57,766 nt of DNA from Planctomicrobium piriforme (GCA_945860955.1 CAMATH010000046.1:1-57766); one strand, 5' to 3'; shown: positions 26,215-35,578, numbered from the stretch's first letter. Numbers and translations: made by a program. The notes: generated from the sequence alone by a model not told the origin.

Positions 26215-26943
26215 GTGCGGACGCTTTCCCCCCATCTTGTCGCGCTGTCGCTCCTGTGCCTGTGTGGCTGTCAGGGGTGTACCGGCTCACAGGGGTTGCC
26301 GCCACCCACCGCCTCGATCCCGGCCCCGTACACTCCGCCGCCTCAAGTCCGTCCCGCCCCCCGTCCGGTCCCGCCGGTTCAGGCAGGAAACCCCTGGAAG
26401 CCGTCCACGACTGCTCGACCCTGGAAGTACATCGTCCTGCACCACACTGCGACCACCTCCGGCAGTGTCGACAGCATTCATGCCGAACACCAGAAGAAAA
26501 CCGACAAGAGCGGTAAGCACTGGCTGGGAATCGGTTATCACTTTGTGATTGGGAACGGCAAAGGGATGCCGGATGGTGCGGTGGAACCGACGTTCCGCTG
26601 GCGAACCCAGATTCAGGGCGCGCACGCCGGAAGCGCAGACAAAGATTACAACGAACTGGGGATTGGTGTGTGCCTCGTGGGGAATTTCGAACACGAACCC
26701 CCGACACCCGCCCAATTGAAGAGCGCTCGTCTGCTGGTCCAGACGTTGCGCCGTGAATACTTCGTCCCGGCCGACAATGTCGTGCCGCACAAAGAAATCC
26801 GCGCATCGGCCACCGCCTGCCCGGGTCAACTCTTTCCACTGACGGAAGTCGCCATGGATTCGCAAGCCATCGTATTCGGGTTGGATCCCGACGGTGTCCC
26901 GGTCGAATCGTTGGCGTCGTCCCTCGGGAGTACGCTGCGATGA
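26215..26943 (+). CDS. N-acetylmuramoyl-L-alanine amidase (PGRP/amidase-2 type), probable lipoprotein
   Basis: A 242-residue secreted protein. The hydrophobic leader (residues 7-18, [11 protein letters not shown]) ends in a lipobox-like LCGC, so Cys19 may be lipidated. A Pro-rich linker (29-60) precedes the amidase domain (about 70-205). Zinc ligands typical of the family are visible: His76 or His77 in LHHTAT, His192 in VPHKEI and Cys202 in ACPG. It would cleave the amide bond between muramic acid and the stem peptide. The start is a GTG at 26215; no better start exists. The stop overlaps the next gene's ATG. Confidence 0.88.
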   Translation: MRTLSPHLVALSLLCLCGCQGCTGSQGLPPPTASIPAPYTPPPQVRPAPRPVPPVQAGNPWKPSTTARPWKYIVLHHTATTSGSVDSIHAEHQKKTDKSGKHWLGIGYHFVIGNGKGMPDGAVEPTFRWRTQIQGAHAGSADKDYNELGIGVCLVGNFEHEPPTPAQLKSARLLVQTLRREYFVPADNVVPHKEIRASATACPGQLFPLTEVAMDSQAIVFGLDPDGVPVESLASSLGSTLR

Positions 26944-27701
26944 ATCCACGCTTCGCGTTTGACTCGCTGACCTCGACCCGGAGTCCCTCCAATTCCGACA
27001 GGGCGGACGACGCCGGGGTTGACGAACTTACCCTGGAACTGGTCGCCTCCACCGAGGTCGAAACGGACATCGCCGACGCACCACTCGTCGACGCGGAGCG
27101 ATTCGCGGAGATTGAGGGACTGTTTATCCCAGAGGGATATGAACCGAACTACGCGTATCCGCTGCTGGTCTGGCTCTCCACGGTGCCGGTCGCAGAAGCG
27201 GAATTCGCGAACCGCATGCGAAAAATCAGCGACCGCAACTATGTGGGAGTCGCGATTCCGGTTGACCCCTCGCTAGACGCGTGCGATGCCGCCGATCGGG
27301 TCCGCGACGTCGTCAGTGCCGTCCGCCGCGAGTTTCACATCCATAGCGAGCGGATCATTCTGGCGGGATCGGGTGACGGAGGAGCGCTGGCTCTCGAAAT
27401 CGGTCTGCGAAATCCTGGCTGGTTTGGCGGAGTCGTCGCGCTCGGAGGGGTTCTGCCAAGCACACCTCAGTTGCTAAGCCAGTTCAATCCGCTGCATGGG
27501 TTTCGCGTGTTGCTGGGTGGCAACGGAAATGCGGCCGAATGGAGTGGATTGCGAAGATTCGAACGGGTGCTGTGGTCGGCGGGTGTGGACGTCGACCTGT
27601 GGAAATGGAGCCATTCGGGGTCTGCCCCCACCGCGATCTTGCGACAGCTTGACCGCTGGGTTATGGCCGGAGTGGAACGTGAGTCTGCAGTTTGGGTCTG
27701 A
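26940..27701 (+). CDS. Alpha/beta-hydrolase-fold protein lacking the catalytic serine
   Basis: A 253-residue protein with the layout of the phospholipase/carboxylesterase group: [20 protein letters not shown] (61-80), a helix-strand pair, then [19 protein letters not shown] (139-157) where the nucleophile elbow should be. The normal GxSxG appears as GSGDGG, so the serine position (145) is glycine. A late GGNGNAAEW strand and the SHSGS segment occupy the acid and His regions. Seen: the missing nucleophile. Inferred: a non-catalytic, perhaps binding, role. The gene overlaps the amidase gene by 4 bp (ATGA), suggesting translational coupling. Confidence 0.8.
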   Translation: MNPRFAFDSLTSTRSPSNSDRADDAGVDELTLELVASTEVETDIADAPLVDAERFAEIEGLFIPEGYEPNYAYPLLVWLSTVPVAEAEFANRMRKISDRNYVGVAIPVDPSLDACDAADRVRDVVSAVRREFHIHSERIILAGSGDGGALALEIGLRNPGWFGGVVALGGVLPSTPQLLSQFNPLHGFRVLLGGNGNAAEWSGLRRFERVLWSAGVDVDLWKWSHSGSAPTAILRQLDRWVMAGVERESAVWV

Positions 27702-27875
27702 CCGCCCCCCTTCTGTGCAGCGAGCGAAGCGAGCCAGCCGTGCGAGCGTCTACGGACAAAGTGGTTTGGATTCGGGTGATCCTCGTCCTGAAACGGGCTT
27801 TTTTGAAAATTCTGACCGAACTGCGGAATATGGTTGCGCGGCTCTGAGAGTGCGAACGACCGACGGAAAGAATTT

Positions 27876-27912
27876 GACAGGATGAAGAGGATGAAAGGGA
27901 TAAACAGGATGG
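27876..27912. repeat. Dispersed short repeat (GACAGGATGAAGAGGAT type)
   Basis: The unit beginning GACAGGATGAAGAGGAT, continuing with AAGGGATAAACAGGATGG, lies in the 289 bp gene-free gap before the sialidase. The first 17 bases recur exactly, in reverse orientation, at 57601-57617. Such AGGAT-rich tracts look like a family of decayed repeats. Confidence 0.5.
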
Positions 27913-27990
27913 AGTTGCGCGCCATTCCTGCACTCGGGGTAAGTGGCTGGAATCTAAAAAATTCCAATCCCCACGATCGACCGTCGGAAG

Positions 27991-29235
27991 TCACCGCGCA
28001 TTGGGTTTCTCCGTCGCCGCGGACGGTTCGTAGAACCACGCCTTGTCGATGACCGCCACCCGAATGTCGATGACGTCCTGCATCGCCCAGTCGGGCAGGT
28101 ACTCGCAGGTCCAATAGTTCAGCACCGCCCGGCCATCTTTCGTGAAGCGGCAGCCGGGGTTCGAGAACGCCCGCTTCGGGTCGGTTTCAATATCGCGAAC
28201 GTGTTTCCAGGTGCGACCGTTGTCCGACGAGATGGCGGCCGAAAGGGGACTCCGTTTGCCGAAATGCGATCGGAACTTCGCGTCGTACGAGTTGTTCCAG
28301 ATCAGCAGCAAATCGTTCGTGCCGGGGATTCGGGTCAACTCCGGGCACGACTCGGGAGTTGAGAGTTCGGTGGCGCGGGGCTTGCTCCAGGTCACGCCAT
28401 CGTCGGTCGATTCCGACATCTGCAACTTCCCGAGCTGGCTGCGCAGCACCATCAGCACCCGACCGTCAGCCGCCTGTTCGACGTGCGGCTCCATCGCCCC
28501 CCGCATCGGAAGTTCAACAATAGTTTTCGAAACCTGCCAGGTCAGGCCCTCGTCGTCGCTGTAGAGAACCGTGGCGGCATAGGGCCCCGTCTCGGCCGGT
28601 TTCCCGGGGACGGGGGGATTCGCAGGCAGGAGCAATCGCCCTGAAGAAAGCCGTTTCACGGTGGCGTTGCACAGCGAATAATCCTTACCCGCCGTGAACT
28701 CTGACAACGGCGCAAATGTCGCTCCTTCGTCGGTCGACTTCCACACATGGTTGGTCAACGCTCCCGGTCGATGCTGTCGCATGAACATCAGCAGGATGTC
28801 GCCGTTCTTCGAGCGGATGAGATTCGGCGAATAGACGTTCATGTCACCGGGGGCGGTTTTTGTGACGACACGGTGCTTCCCCCAGGTGCGACCACCATCG
28901 GCCGACTCCTGAGCGACCAGCCGCGTTTTTGCGAAGTCGCTGCCGTCGCCGGAAAACTCCATGTAGACCAGCAGCAATCGCCCATCCGTGAGTTCGATCA
29001 CGTCCCCCTCGCTCTTGCGGGTGAACTCGGCGTTGCTCTTGGCGACTTCCGTTATCGTCTTGGTTGCCGCCTTGGCAACCGACTGAGTCCTCTCCTGAGA
29101 AGGGGCGCGCGTGTTTCCCGGAGTCTGGGCGACAGCGGAATACGCCAGGGCGAGGGCGAGACAACATCCCACCGGAAAAAATCGGGGCCATGGGCCGGGG
29201 CCAGTTTGGACGATCGGGGATGACACGGGTGGCAT
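27991..29235 (-). CDS. Sialidase-family (BNR/Asp-box) secreted protein
   Basis: A 414-residue protein with a signal peptide (CCLALALAYSAVAQ, about 23-36) and repeated Asp-boxes: SADGGRTWGK, STDEGATF, SDDEGLTWQ, STDDGVTWS and SSDNGRTWK. These build the six-bladed sialidase propeller. The family removes sialic acid or acts on related sugars, but many planctomycete members are of unknown specificity. The catalytic triad Arg/Tyr/Glu was not traced with confidence. The gene is on its own, convergent with the amidase/hydrolase pair; the gap between holds the short repeat and no terminator. Confidence 0.88.
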   Translation of the reverse strand: MPPVSSPIVQTGPGPWPRFFPVGCCLALALAYSAVAQTPGNTRAPSQERTQSVAKAATKTITEVAKSNAEFTRKSEGDVIELTDGRLLLVYMEFSGDGSDFAKTRLVAQESADGGRTWGKHRVVTKTAPGDMNVYSPNLIRSKNGDILLMFMRQHRPGALTNHVWKSTDEGATFAPLSEFTAGKDYSLCNATVKRLSSGRLLLPANPPVPGKPAETGPYAATVLYSDDEGLTWQVSKTIVELPMRGAMEPHVEQAADGRVLMVLRSQLGKLQMSESTDDGVTWSKPRATELSTPESCPELTRIPGTNDLLLIWNNSYDAKFRSHFGKRSPLSAAISSDNGRTWKHVRDIETDPKRAFSNPGCRFTKDGRAVLNYWTCEYLPDWAMQDVIDIRVAVIDKAWFYEPSAATEKPNAR

Positions 29236-29531
29236 GGTGGAACAGTCCTTCAGGCTGGGGAATCACGACCGCGACCGCCGCGCTCCGTTGCCGGTCGCGG
29301 TCGACAGGCTGTGAGTGTATTGAGTTGGGGGCGACAAGTTGAGACGTCAACCAGCACGCGTAATCACCGACTTCGGGAGAAGACTGCGACACCCAGATGT
29401 CGTTGCAGATATTGAAGTGTTTTCCGCCGTAATTACCGGCCGCCGCAATCTCCAGATCGCTTGGGACCTTGGTACCGACGACGGGAACGGCCGCGTTGCC
29501 AATTTGTGGCAGAAGGTCGGTGTGTGAACGG
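29236..29531. other. Intergenic stretch between sialidase and AbiE genes
   Basis: Nothing intact is supported. A minus-strand frame runs through it, but its composition and lack of a start signal argue against a gene. Confidence 0.35.
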
Positions 29532-30416
29532 TTACTGCAATCGGGACGCAATTTCGACTGCGAGTTTCCAAGCGGATTCCAGCGAAAAACTTGCGAAATC
29601 AGCAGGGCGAAGCACCGGCTTGAGTTGCGTGTGGAGTTGCAACTGCAATGCACGCAAACGCGACTGAGAAACGTCGACGCGGGCGTTGTTGTCAATGGCA
29701 ATTTTGTCTGCCACCAGGCGCAACCACCCTTCGTGGTCGATGTCGATGAGCTGTTGTGTCGACGCATGCTGGAGATCGAAAAAGTCGCGAATGGCTGGCT
29801 CCGCGCGGCATAACGCGGCGCGAGTTTTCTCGGCGTAGGCTTCGGCCCGTTTCATCACGCGGACACGCGGGGACTCCGCCGAACTCTGTTCGAATTCCCC
29901 TGAAAAATCCAACAGGGTTCTAGCGGGTTCGAACGAGGTTGTGTGCCGAATTGGCTCGCGAAGTGCGATTTCGACGCGCAATGGTTCTAACTCCCCGCTG
30001 AGAGCGGATTGATATTCCAGAACGCACTCGTATTGCTTCGACTGATTATGCCCCCTCAATTCCGACCGGACTCGAATCGCCGGAACACGTTGTTCGACCC
30101 CCGCCAGATGGTTCTTCACCGGTGCGGCCAACTCGCGACGCACGCTCCGTTGAGATTCAATGGGCGTGTCGATGACGAAATCGAGATCTTCGCTGAGTCG
30201 GAAGAAGCCACACAGAACTTTGCTCAGGGCGGTTCCCCCTTTGAACACCAACCCCAGATCAAACAGCGGCTCAAGATCTGCCAAAATGAGCGAGCAGTAG
30301 AAGTCTTTTTCAATCAAGCGGGGATGAAACCCCGTCTGTGCGCCGGCAAGCAACAACGACTCACGAAATGCCGCGGGATCGGCGAGCCTTCGTTCGATGG
30401 CACTACGTGGAGTCAT
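29532..30416 (-). CDS. AbiEii/AbiGii-family nucleotidyltransferase toxin
   Basis: A 294-residue protein of the AbiEii toxin family. The nucleotidyltransferase signature is FKGGTALSK (58-66) followed by SEDLDF (75-80, Asp77 and Asp79 as metal ligands), with the preceding LIEKDFY (Lys37, Asp38). The C-terminal half is helical with KRAEAYAEKTRAAL. The AbiE system is an abortive-infection type IV toxin-antitoxin pair: the toxin transfers nucleotides to RNA targets and the antitoxin represses the operon. The 14-bp overlap with the upstream antitoxin gene, and antitoxin-first order, match the known operon layout. Confidence 0.93.
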   Translation of the reverse strand: MTPRSAIERRLADPAAFRESLLLAGAQTGFHPRLIEKDFYCSLILADLEPLFDLGLVFKGGTALSKVLCGFFRLSEDLDFVIDTPIESQRSVRRELAAPVKNHLAGVEQRVPAIRVRSELRGHNQSKQYECVLEYQSALSGELEPLRVEIALREPIRHTTSFEPARTLLDFSGEFEQSSAESPRVRVMKRAEAYAEKTRAALCRAEPAIRDFFDLQHASTQQLIDIDHEGWLRLVADKIAIDNNARVDVSQSRLRALQLQLHTQLKPVLRPADFASFSLESAWKLAVEIASRLQ

Positions 30417-31200
30417 TGACCAGAATCATCCAGCGTTTGTCGATTCGGCCGCGTTTCGGCCGCGTGGGGTTCCATGGAATATAACACGAGGTGGCGTTCA
30501 AAGCGCGTTCGATTTTGCGTAGCAGGAGTTCCGGTGCCTGGGTGATCTCAAGCGCTCTGCCAATCCTGCGTAGCGAGGCTTGATTCCCGAAGCGCAGCGC
30601 GACATCGGTCAATTCCGAGGCGAACTGGCGATCATTTCGCAACTCGGACTCAATCCAGGCATACGCTCGAGGTAGAGTATTAAAACGTTCCCAATCGTAG
30701 ACAGCGTCGAGCAACGATCGGGCACGTGATGAAAACACCAGCGGTTCACGGCCAGGAACGAGAATTGATGTAGTGGCCCCCAGCCGATCCCGGTTCAATT
30801 TCGCAAAGTCGTAGGTTTGCGACGCGATGGAGCGTGTTCCCGACAGTCGGTCGTTGTAGACGAATGTGCGGACGGGAATCTGATCATCCCATCCGTAACG
30901 GGAGAACGCCCGCAATCCGGAAATCTGCCAGTTCGCCGAGGCATCTTTCATGAGCTCCGCCAAGACAGTCGCGTCGTCGGGAATCCACTGGTCGCCGGCT
31001 GGGATGCTTGGGGGAACCAGGTACAGCCCCCGGCGGAGTCGACAGACCAGTCGGCGGCGAGCCAGGCGACTGAGAAGTAGGAACTCCGCCCGGGGCGCGA
31101 TCGATAGGGACGCGACCAAGTCGCCCGTGCGAATGGTTTTGGGAGACGATCGATGCAGGTGACACCAGAAACGCCGCTCCAGATCCGCCATCGCCGACAC
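30403..31200 (-). CDS. AbiEi-family antitoxin
   Basis: A 265-residue protein with an N-terminal winged helix (about 10-62, ending in RRRLVCRLRRGLYLVPP) and a C-terminal AbiEi-like domain. The start is GTG at 31200, chosen because AAGGAG (31207-31212 complement) precedes it by 6 bases; an ATG 9 bases further in also exists. The 160-residue open frame upstream has no coding character. It is expected to bind its own promoter and to counter the toxin. A direct repeat of CAACATT (31225-31231 and 31234-31240) lies just upstream and may be its operator. The gene is divergent from the large XRE gene. Confidence 0.9.
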   Translation of the reverse strand: MSAMADLERRFWCHLHRSSPKTIRTGDLVASLSIAPRAEFLLLSRLARRRLVCRLRRGLYLVPPSIPAGDQWIPDDATVLAELMKDASANWQISGLRAFSRYGWDDQIPVRTFVYNDRLSGTRSIASQTYDFAKLNRDRLGATTSILVPGREPLVFSSRARSLLDAVYDWERFNTLPRAYAWIESELRNDRQFASELTDVALRFGNQASLRRIGRALEITQAPELLLRKIERALNATSCYIPWNPTRPKRGRIDKRWMILVNDST

Positions 31201-31325
31201 GGTGTACTCCTTTTTTGGAAAAGACAACATTTTCAACATTACGCATACTACAGGACACTTCAATTCCTTTCCAGGCGACTGTCGTTTCCATGGATTTTCG
31301 GTATCCGCCGTTTCATCCGAGTCGG

Positions 31326-31353
31326 TTGACAGCCCGCCAGAATGTTGTACAAA
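31326..31353 (+). promoter_or_regulatory. Predicted sigma-70-like promoter of the large XRE gene
   Basis: A -35 TTGACA (31326-31331) and a -10 TACAAA (31348-31353), spaced by 16 bp. The -10 lies inside the palindrome at 31343-31363. The start codon at 31387 is 33 bp beyond. Confidence 0.55.
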
Positions 31354-31363
31354 TTGTACAACA
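31343..31363. promoter_or_regulatory. Perfect palindromic operator, probably autoregulatory
   Basis: Left arm TGTTGTACAA, one central A, right arm TTGTACAACA: a perfect 10-1-10 inverted repeat, the expected target of a dimeric XRE-type repressor. It covers the predicted -10 box and ends 23 bp before the start codon of the XRE-domain gene, so binding would block transcription. Confidence 0.8.
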
Positions 31364-31386
31364 CTAGAAATAACAGAGTCAGTACC

Positions 31387-34300
31387 ATGGCCACGCGATC
31401 CTTGGAATTCGGCGAACATCTGCGGCAGCTCCGTAAACAGCTCGGATTGACCCTGACGGAGTTCTACCGGGGACTCGGTATGGACAAGGCGAACGCCAGC
31501 AGGCTGGAACGAGGCCTCGCCGCACCTCCACGAGATGTCGCGGTACTGGAATCGCTTGCCAGAGCCCTCAATCTCGAACCACCGTCGCCGAACTGGCAAA
31601 AGTTCTTCGATCTGGCAGCGGCATCCTCGTTGAAATTGGTCAACACGTCCGACGCCGCGAGGCGCGTGGTGGAACAACTTCCCGACGCATTGGCGGCAGT
31701 CCGCGCACGGCCGCGCAGAACCGGACTGCGATTTTCGTCAATTGAACTTGAAAACTGGGCGGCACATCCGGAATCCCGAAGTCAGTTTCCATTGCTGATC
31801 CGACAACTGATCAAAGAATCGAATGGCTCGATCAATAGAATCGAGTTTTCCGCCGGAGCGGACGTCGACCTGGATGGTTGGGATGGACGGGTTGTTGCGA
31901 CTCGAGGTACGGCTTTTGTTCCGAAAGGAGAGAGCGGTTGGGAGTTGACGACGGGAGCTGACAAATCCAAACCTGGAAGAGATTTCGCGAAAAGGACGAA
32001 AGATCCACTGGGGCTCAGTCCTCGCAGCGCCGTATTTGTGTTCGCCACATTGCGGCGCTGGGGGGGAAAGCAAAAATGGGTCGAGGCGCAGCGTGCCCGT
32101 GGCGTTTGGAACGACGTGCGAGGATACGACGCCGGCGATATTGTCAACTGGCTAGAAGTCTGTCCGCGCACCGCGCGGTGGCTGGCCCGTCAACTCGGTT
32201 GTGTGGTCGACGGCATCGTGTCGATCGACGAGTACTGGCCGCGAATTTCGCATTGCGCAATGGACTGGATTATTCGGCCAGAGGTTTTTCTGGCATCACG
32301 GCGTGACGCCATCGAGAGACTGACGGCGTGGCTGTGCGGCCCGCCAACCGCGCTATTTCTTGAAACCGTTTCCACAGAGGACGCTCAAGACTTTCTGGCC
32401 GCTTTCGTTGTCTCGCGTCCGCAAACCGAACGCGATGATCTCTCGACACGAGTCGTACTCGTCAAGACCATCGACGCCTGGAATTCGCTGTTGGATGAGC
32501 CAACCGGATTGGTTCTCGTGCCGACCCCCAGCCTGGCGCTTGAAGCGTCGGAAATCGACGAAGCGATTCGAAGGCAACACCATGTTTTGATTCGACATCG
32601 CCCGGGCCAGGCACAGGCGGCAAACGTGGTTCGACTACCCCGAGCCAATGTTTACGAATTGGCCGACGCGCTCGTGGCATCGCAAATGGAACGCATTGCC
32701 GCCGAACGGGCCGCGCGGGAATGTGCCGGCAACCTGTCGATCCTGAGACAGTTGGTGGCGTCGCATTCCGGCACTCCAGCCTTTCAAGACAAGCGGGCGG
32801 AGTCGTTGAGTGGACTGGAATTCGCCGTATTGCTGGGAGCTTTCAATTCCGCCTACAGCGAGGATATCGCTGTCGTCGAGGCGTTGGCCGGCGTTGATTG
32901 GGAGCAGGTTGAATCGCGCCTTCAGCGGCTGTTGACCGAAGACAACCCGCCTTTTCTCCAAATCGGCTCCGTCTGGTCAATTCAATCTCGTGAAGATGCA
33001 TGGCGTCTTGTCGGCCATCGAATTACGGCGATTCACTTCCGAGAATTCGCCGACATTGCACGAGCCGTTTTGAACGGTTGCGAGGTTCCAAGAATCGGAC
33101 CGCGCGAACCATTGCCGGAAACTCACGGATGGCGTCGCGGCTCACAGTCCTATTCCGATGCGATTCGAACCAGCGTCGCGGAAACACTGGTAATTCACTC
33201 GCTCCATTCAGTGGAACCTGCTTTCGCAGTCTCGGGACTCTTTTACAGGGTCGTTCGCGACGTGCTCCGGGAACGATTGGCGGCAAAGGATCTGGGGGGA
33301 TTTGGGCTGGAACTCCCGCTGATGGCGGAAGCCGCCCCGGATGCGTTCCTTGCTGAACTGGAACGGGATCTCAGGCAGATCGATTCGCATTTGAAGGGAG
33401 TATTTGGGACACGCGGCGAGATCTTTTGTGCGCAGAATCGCGAAGTCCAATTGCTCTCGGCGCTCGAAGTCGTCGCGTGGAGCGCGGAATTCGCGGGACG
33501 GGTCTGCCGAATTTTGTCGCAGTTGGCTGGGTTGCGACTTGACGAACAGAGTGGGAATTCGCCGTTCAACAGTCTGGCGGCAATTCTGAATCCGCGATCT
33601 CCGGCGACGAGCGCGTCTGTAGCGATGCGACAGGAGATCTTTCGCTGGATCGTCAAGGACCATCCCGACTGTGCCTGGTCGCTAATCATCGTTCAGTACG
33701 TCTGTCCGCGCGCAATTCAGTCGTCCACCACAACACCCCGCTGGCGCGATTGGGCGGACGACGTACGATCACGCTCAAATCCACATGACGAAGTCGCCTT
33801 CAGGGGCACGATCAGCGTGTCGCTTCCGCAATTGGTCGACAGCAACGTGCCAAGATGGGAACAGTTCATCGACGGTTTGTTTCGATGGCCTGAAGAAGAA
33901 CAGAAATTGCTTGTGGACCAATTGGGAACTTCGAAATTCGACGGCTGGAGTACCCGCGAGCGAGTGCGACTCGCCGCGTCGATTCGCGCGCAGATCCGCT
34001 TTTCCGACCAGCACCCCGACGCAGCGTGGGCGCTGTCGCTCGACCGCTCCCAACAACTTTCCAAGATCGCACGTCGTCTAGACTCGGTGGACGCGATATG
34101 CAATTTGGCTTGGATGTTTGACCGCCGATACGAGTCGGATCTGAGACACAGTGACGACGAATTGGCCGAACGGAAACTCGCTGAGCTTTACAATCGTCGA
34201 CCTACCGCGATCCAGGGGTTGTTGAATGAGGGAGGCGTTGACGCGGTTTTCGCATTCGCTGAGTTGTGCGATTTGCCCAGTGTCGTCGGATTCGTCACGG

Positions 34301-35544
34301 GACGCGTGTGCGATCACAGACGCGACTCCTCAATCCTGCCCTCGCAAATGAACTCCGGTAAGAAGGCGCTCATTGAAATGAGCAAAGGCTACGCGGCGGG
34401 ACGATTTGACACCGCCGGTTGGAACTTTGTGTACCAGTTGGAGCTTGTTTCGTGGTCAACCGAGGACATTGTGACGCTTCTACTCGCTCTGCCACGACCA
34501 CCACAATACTACGACGCCGAATTCAGCACGAATCTCCAGCAATTGGGGGAAACCGTGAAAACCGCGTTTCTGCAACGGCTCCCCTGGCATCAGATCGAGA
34601 TCAACTTTCGACCGACGGCGATTCGTCAGTTATTGGAAGTCGGCGCGGCGGAATGTGCGCTGGAACTGGGGACCGACGAAATCGTTCACAAGCGATCGAT
34701 TTCCGCGGAACTCCTGTTCGATTGCCTCGAAAACGCGACCGTTCATCCAAGGTGTTCGTCATCCTCAGGGAGTGCGGATCCATCCTGGAAACGAACGACA
34801 ATTATTGAACACCTTCAACGTCGGCAGGCAGCCACGACCGAGTTTGCGAGTCGCCTTGAGCAAGTCGAGTGGAAATACCTCGAACTCCTTGACGGCCACC
34901 ACGCGTCTCCGGTGACGCTCGAAAGACGGCTCGCCGAAAGCCCTGAGTTTTTCGCCGAGGTGATCCGCACAGCGTATCGGCGTATCGAAAGCGCACACGA
35001 AGATGAAGTGGCTGAAAGCAATGTGGATCCCGATCCTGGCGAGGTGAGAATGAGCGCCCAGCGACTTCTGGCATGTTGGGAACTCGTTCCGGGTCAAAGC
35101 ACCGGTGGCAATACCATTGACGCCGTCGTTCTCGAAAATTGGGTCCGAAGGGCTCGCGAACTTTGCTCCCAGGACGGGCGGCGGGAAATCGGGGATTATC
35201 AGATTGGCGAAATCTTGGCGCGAGCTCCCGCCGACGAAGACGTCTGGCCGTGCGACGCCGTTCGCGATGTGATCGACGAACATGGTGCGGATTCGGATAC
35301 TCTCGAAGAAGGTTTCTTGAACGGCACTTGGAATTCTCGTGGGATGACCAATCGTGGTCCCTTCGATGGCGGAACGCAAGAGCGGGATCTCGCCCGGCGC
35401 TATCGTCGTTGGGCGAAGGAGTGCGACGCCGAATGGCCCCGGACGGCGCGTCTTCTACGCCAATTGGCGAAATTCTACGAGGAATACGCCCTGACCGAAG
35501 ACGCTGACTCCGAAGCTCACCGATTGCGGCGCATAAACCTGTGA
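31387..35544 (+). CDS. Very large XRE-HTH fusion protein, candidate defence effector/regulator
   Basis: A 1,385-residue protein. Residues 8-62 form an XRE/Cro-type helix-turn-helix. Residues 115-275 contain a conserved-looking block: LENWAAHPESRSQFPLLIRQLI, GWDG (164-167), WELT (185-188), FAKRTKDPLG, VFVFATLRRWGGKQKW and YDAGDIVNWLE. From memory, this block and the long helical C-terminal body (ALEVVAWSAEF, TPRWRDWADDV, LPRPPQYYDAEF) recur in a family of large, uncharacterised bacterial proteins. Residues 310-430 have NTPase-like strand spacing (GPPTALFLE, RVVLVKT, GLVLVPTPS) but no Walker lysine. Asp166 and Glu186 could fit a divergent PD-(D/E)xK-like core, but this is weak. The start at 31387 leaves the operator upstream; ATG at 31342 would place it in the coding region. 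Confidence 0.9.
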   Translation: MATRSLEFGEHLRQLRKQLGLTLTEFYRGLGMDKANASRLERGLAAPPRDVAVLESLARALNLEPPSPNWQKFFDLAAASSLKLVNTSDAARRVVEQLPDALAAVRARPRRTGLRFSSIELENWAAHPESRSQFPLLIRQLIKESNGSINRIEFSAGADVDLDGWDGRVVATRGTAFVPKGESGWELTTGADKSKPGRDFAKRTKDPLGLSPRSAVFVFATLRRWGGKQKWVEAQRARGVWNDVRGYDAGDIVNWLEVCPRTARWLARQLGCVVDGIVSIDEYWPRISHCAMDWIIRPEVFLASRRDAIERLTAWLCGPPTALFLETVSTEDAQDFLAAFVVSRPQTERDDLSTRVVLVKTIDAWNSLLDEPTGLVLVPTPSLALEASEIDEAIRRQHHVLIRHRPGQAQAANVVRLPRANVYELADALVASQMERIAAERAARECAGNLSILRQLVASHSGTPAFQDKRAESLSGLEFAVLLGAFNSAYSEDIAVVEALAGVDWEQVESRLQRLLTEDNPPFLQIGSVWSIQSREDAWRLVGHRITAIHFREFADIARAVLNGCEVPRIGPREPLPETHGWRRGSQSYSDAIRTSVAETLVIHSLHSVEPAFAVSGLFYRVVRDVLRERLAAKDLGGFGLELPLMAEAAPDAFLAELERDLRQIDSHLKGVFGTRGEIFCAQNREVQLLSALEVVAWSAEFAGRVCRILSQLAGLRLDEQSGNSPFNSLAAILNPRSPATSASVAMRQEIFRWIVKDHPDCAWSLIIVQYVCPRAIQSSTTTPRWRDWADDVRSRSNPHDEVAFRGTISVSLPQLVDSNVPRWEQFIDGLFRWPEEEQKLLVDQLGTSKFDGWSTRERVRLAASIRAQIRFSDQHPDAAWALSLDRSQQLSKIARRLDSVDAICNLAWMFDRRYESDLRHSDDELAERKLAELYNRRPTAIQGLLNEGGVDAVFAFAELCDLPSVVGFVTGRVCDHRRDSSILPSQMNSGKKALIEMSKGYAAGRFDTAGWNFVYQLELVSWSTEDIVTLLLALPRPPQYYDAEFSTNLQQLGETVKTAFLQRLPWHQIEINFRPTAIRQLLEVGAAECALELGTDEIVHKRSISAELLFDCLENATVHPRCSSSSGSADPSWKRTTIIEHLQRRQAATTEFASRLEQVEWKYLELLDGHHASPVTLERRLAESPEFFAEVIRTAYRRIESAHEDEVAESNVDPDPGEVRMSAQRLLACWELVPGQSTGGNTIDAVVLENWVRRARELCSQDGRREIGDYQIGEILARAPADEDVWPCDAVRDVIDEHGADSDTLEEGFLNGTWNSRGMTNRGPFDGGTQERDLARRYRRWAKECDAEWPRTARLLRQLAKFYEEYALTEDADSEAHRLRRINL

Positions 35545-35557
35545 ATCTCGATGCAAG

Positions 35558-35578
35558 ACTGCCGCTCGTGGCAGTTTT
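35558..35578 (+). terminator. Rho-independent terminator of the large XRE gene
   Basis: ACTGCC (35558-35563) pairs with GGCAGT (35570-35575) across GCTCGT, with a TTTT run (35575-35578), only 14 bp after the stop codon. Confidence 0.75.

Noticed and set aside
25883-27070. 395-residue minus-strand frame
   Set aside because: It lies opposite the amidase and hydrolase-like genes, which have clear family motifs and signal peptide; the minus frame is Arg/Ser-rich and looks like a shadow.
31342-31386. Earlier ATG at 31342 as start of the large XRE protein
   Set aside because: It would place the perfect operator palindrome and -10 box inside the coding sequence; no ribosome site precedes it.
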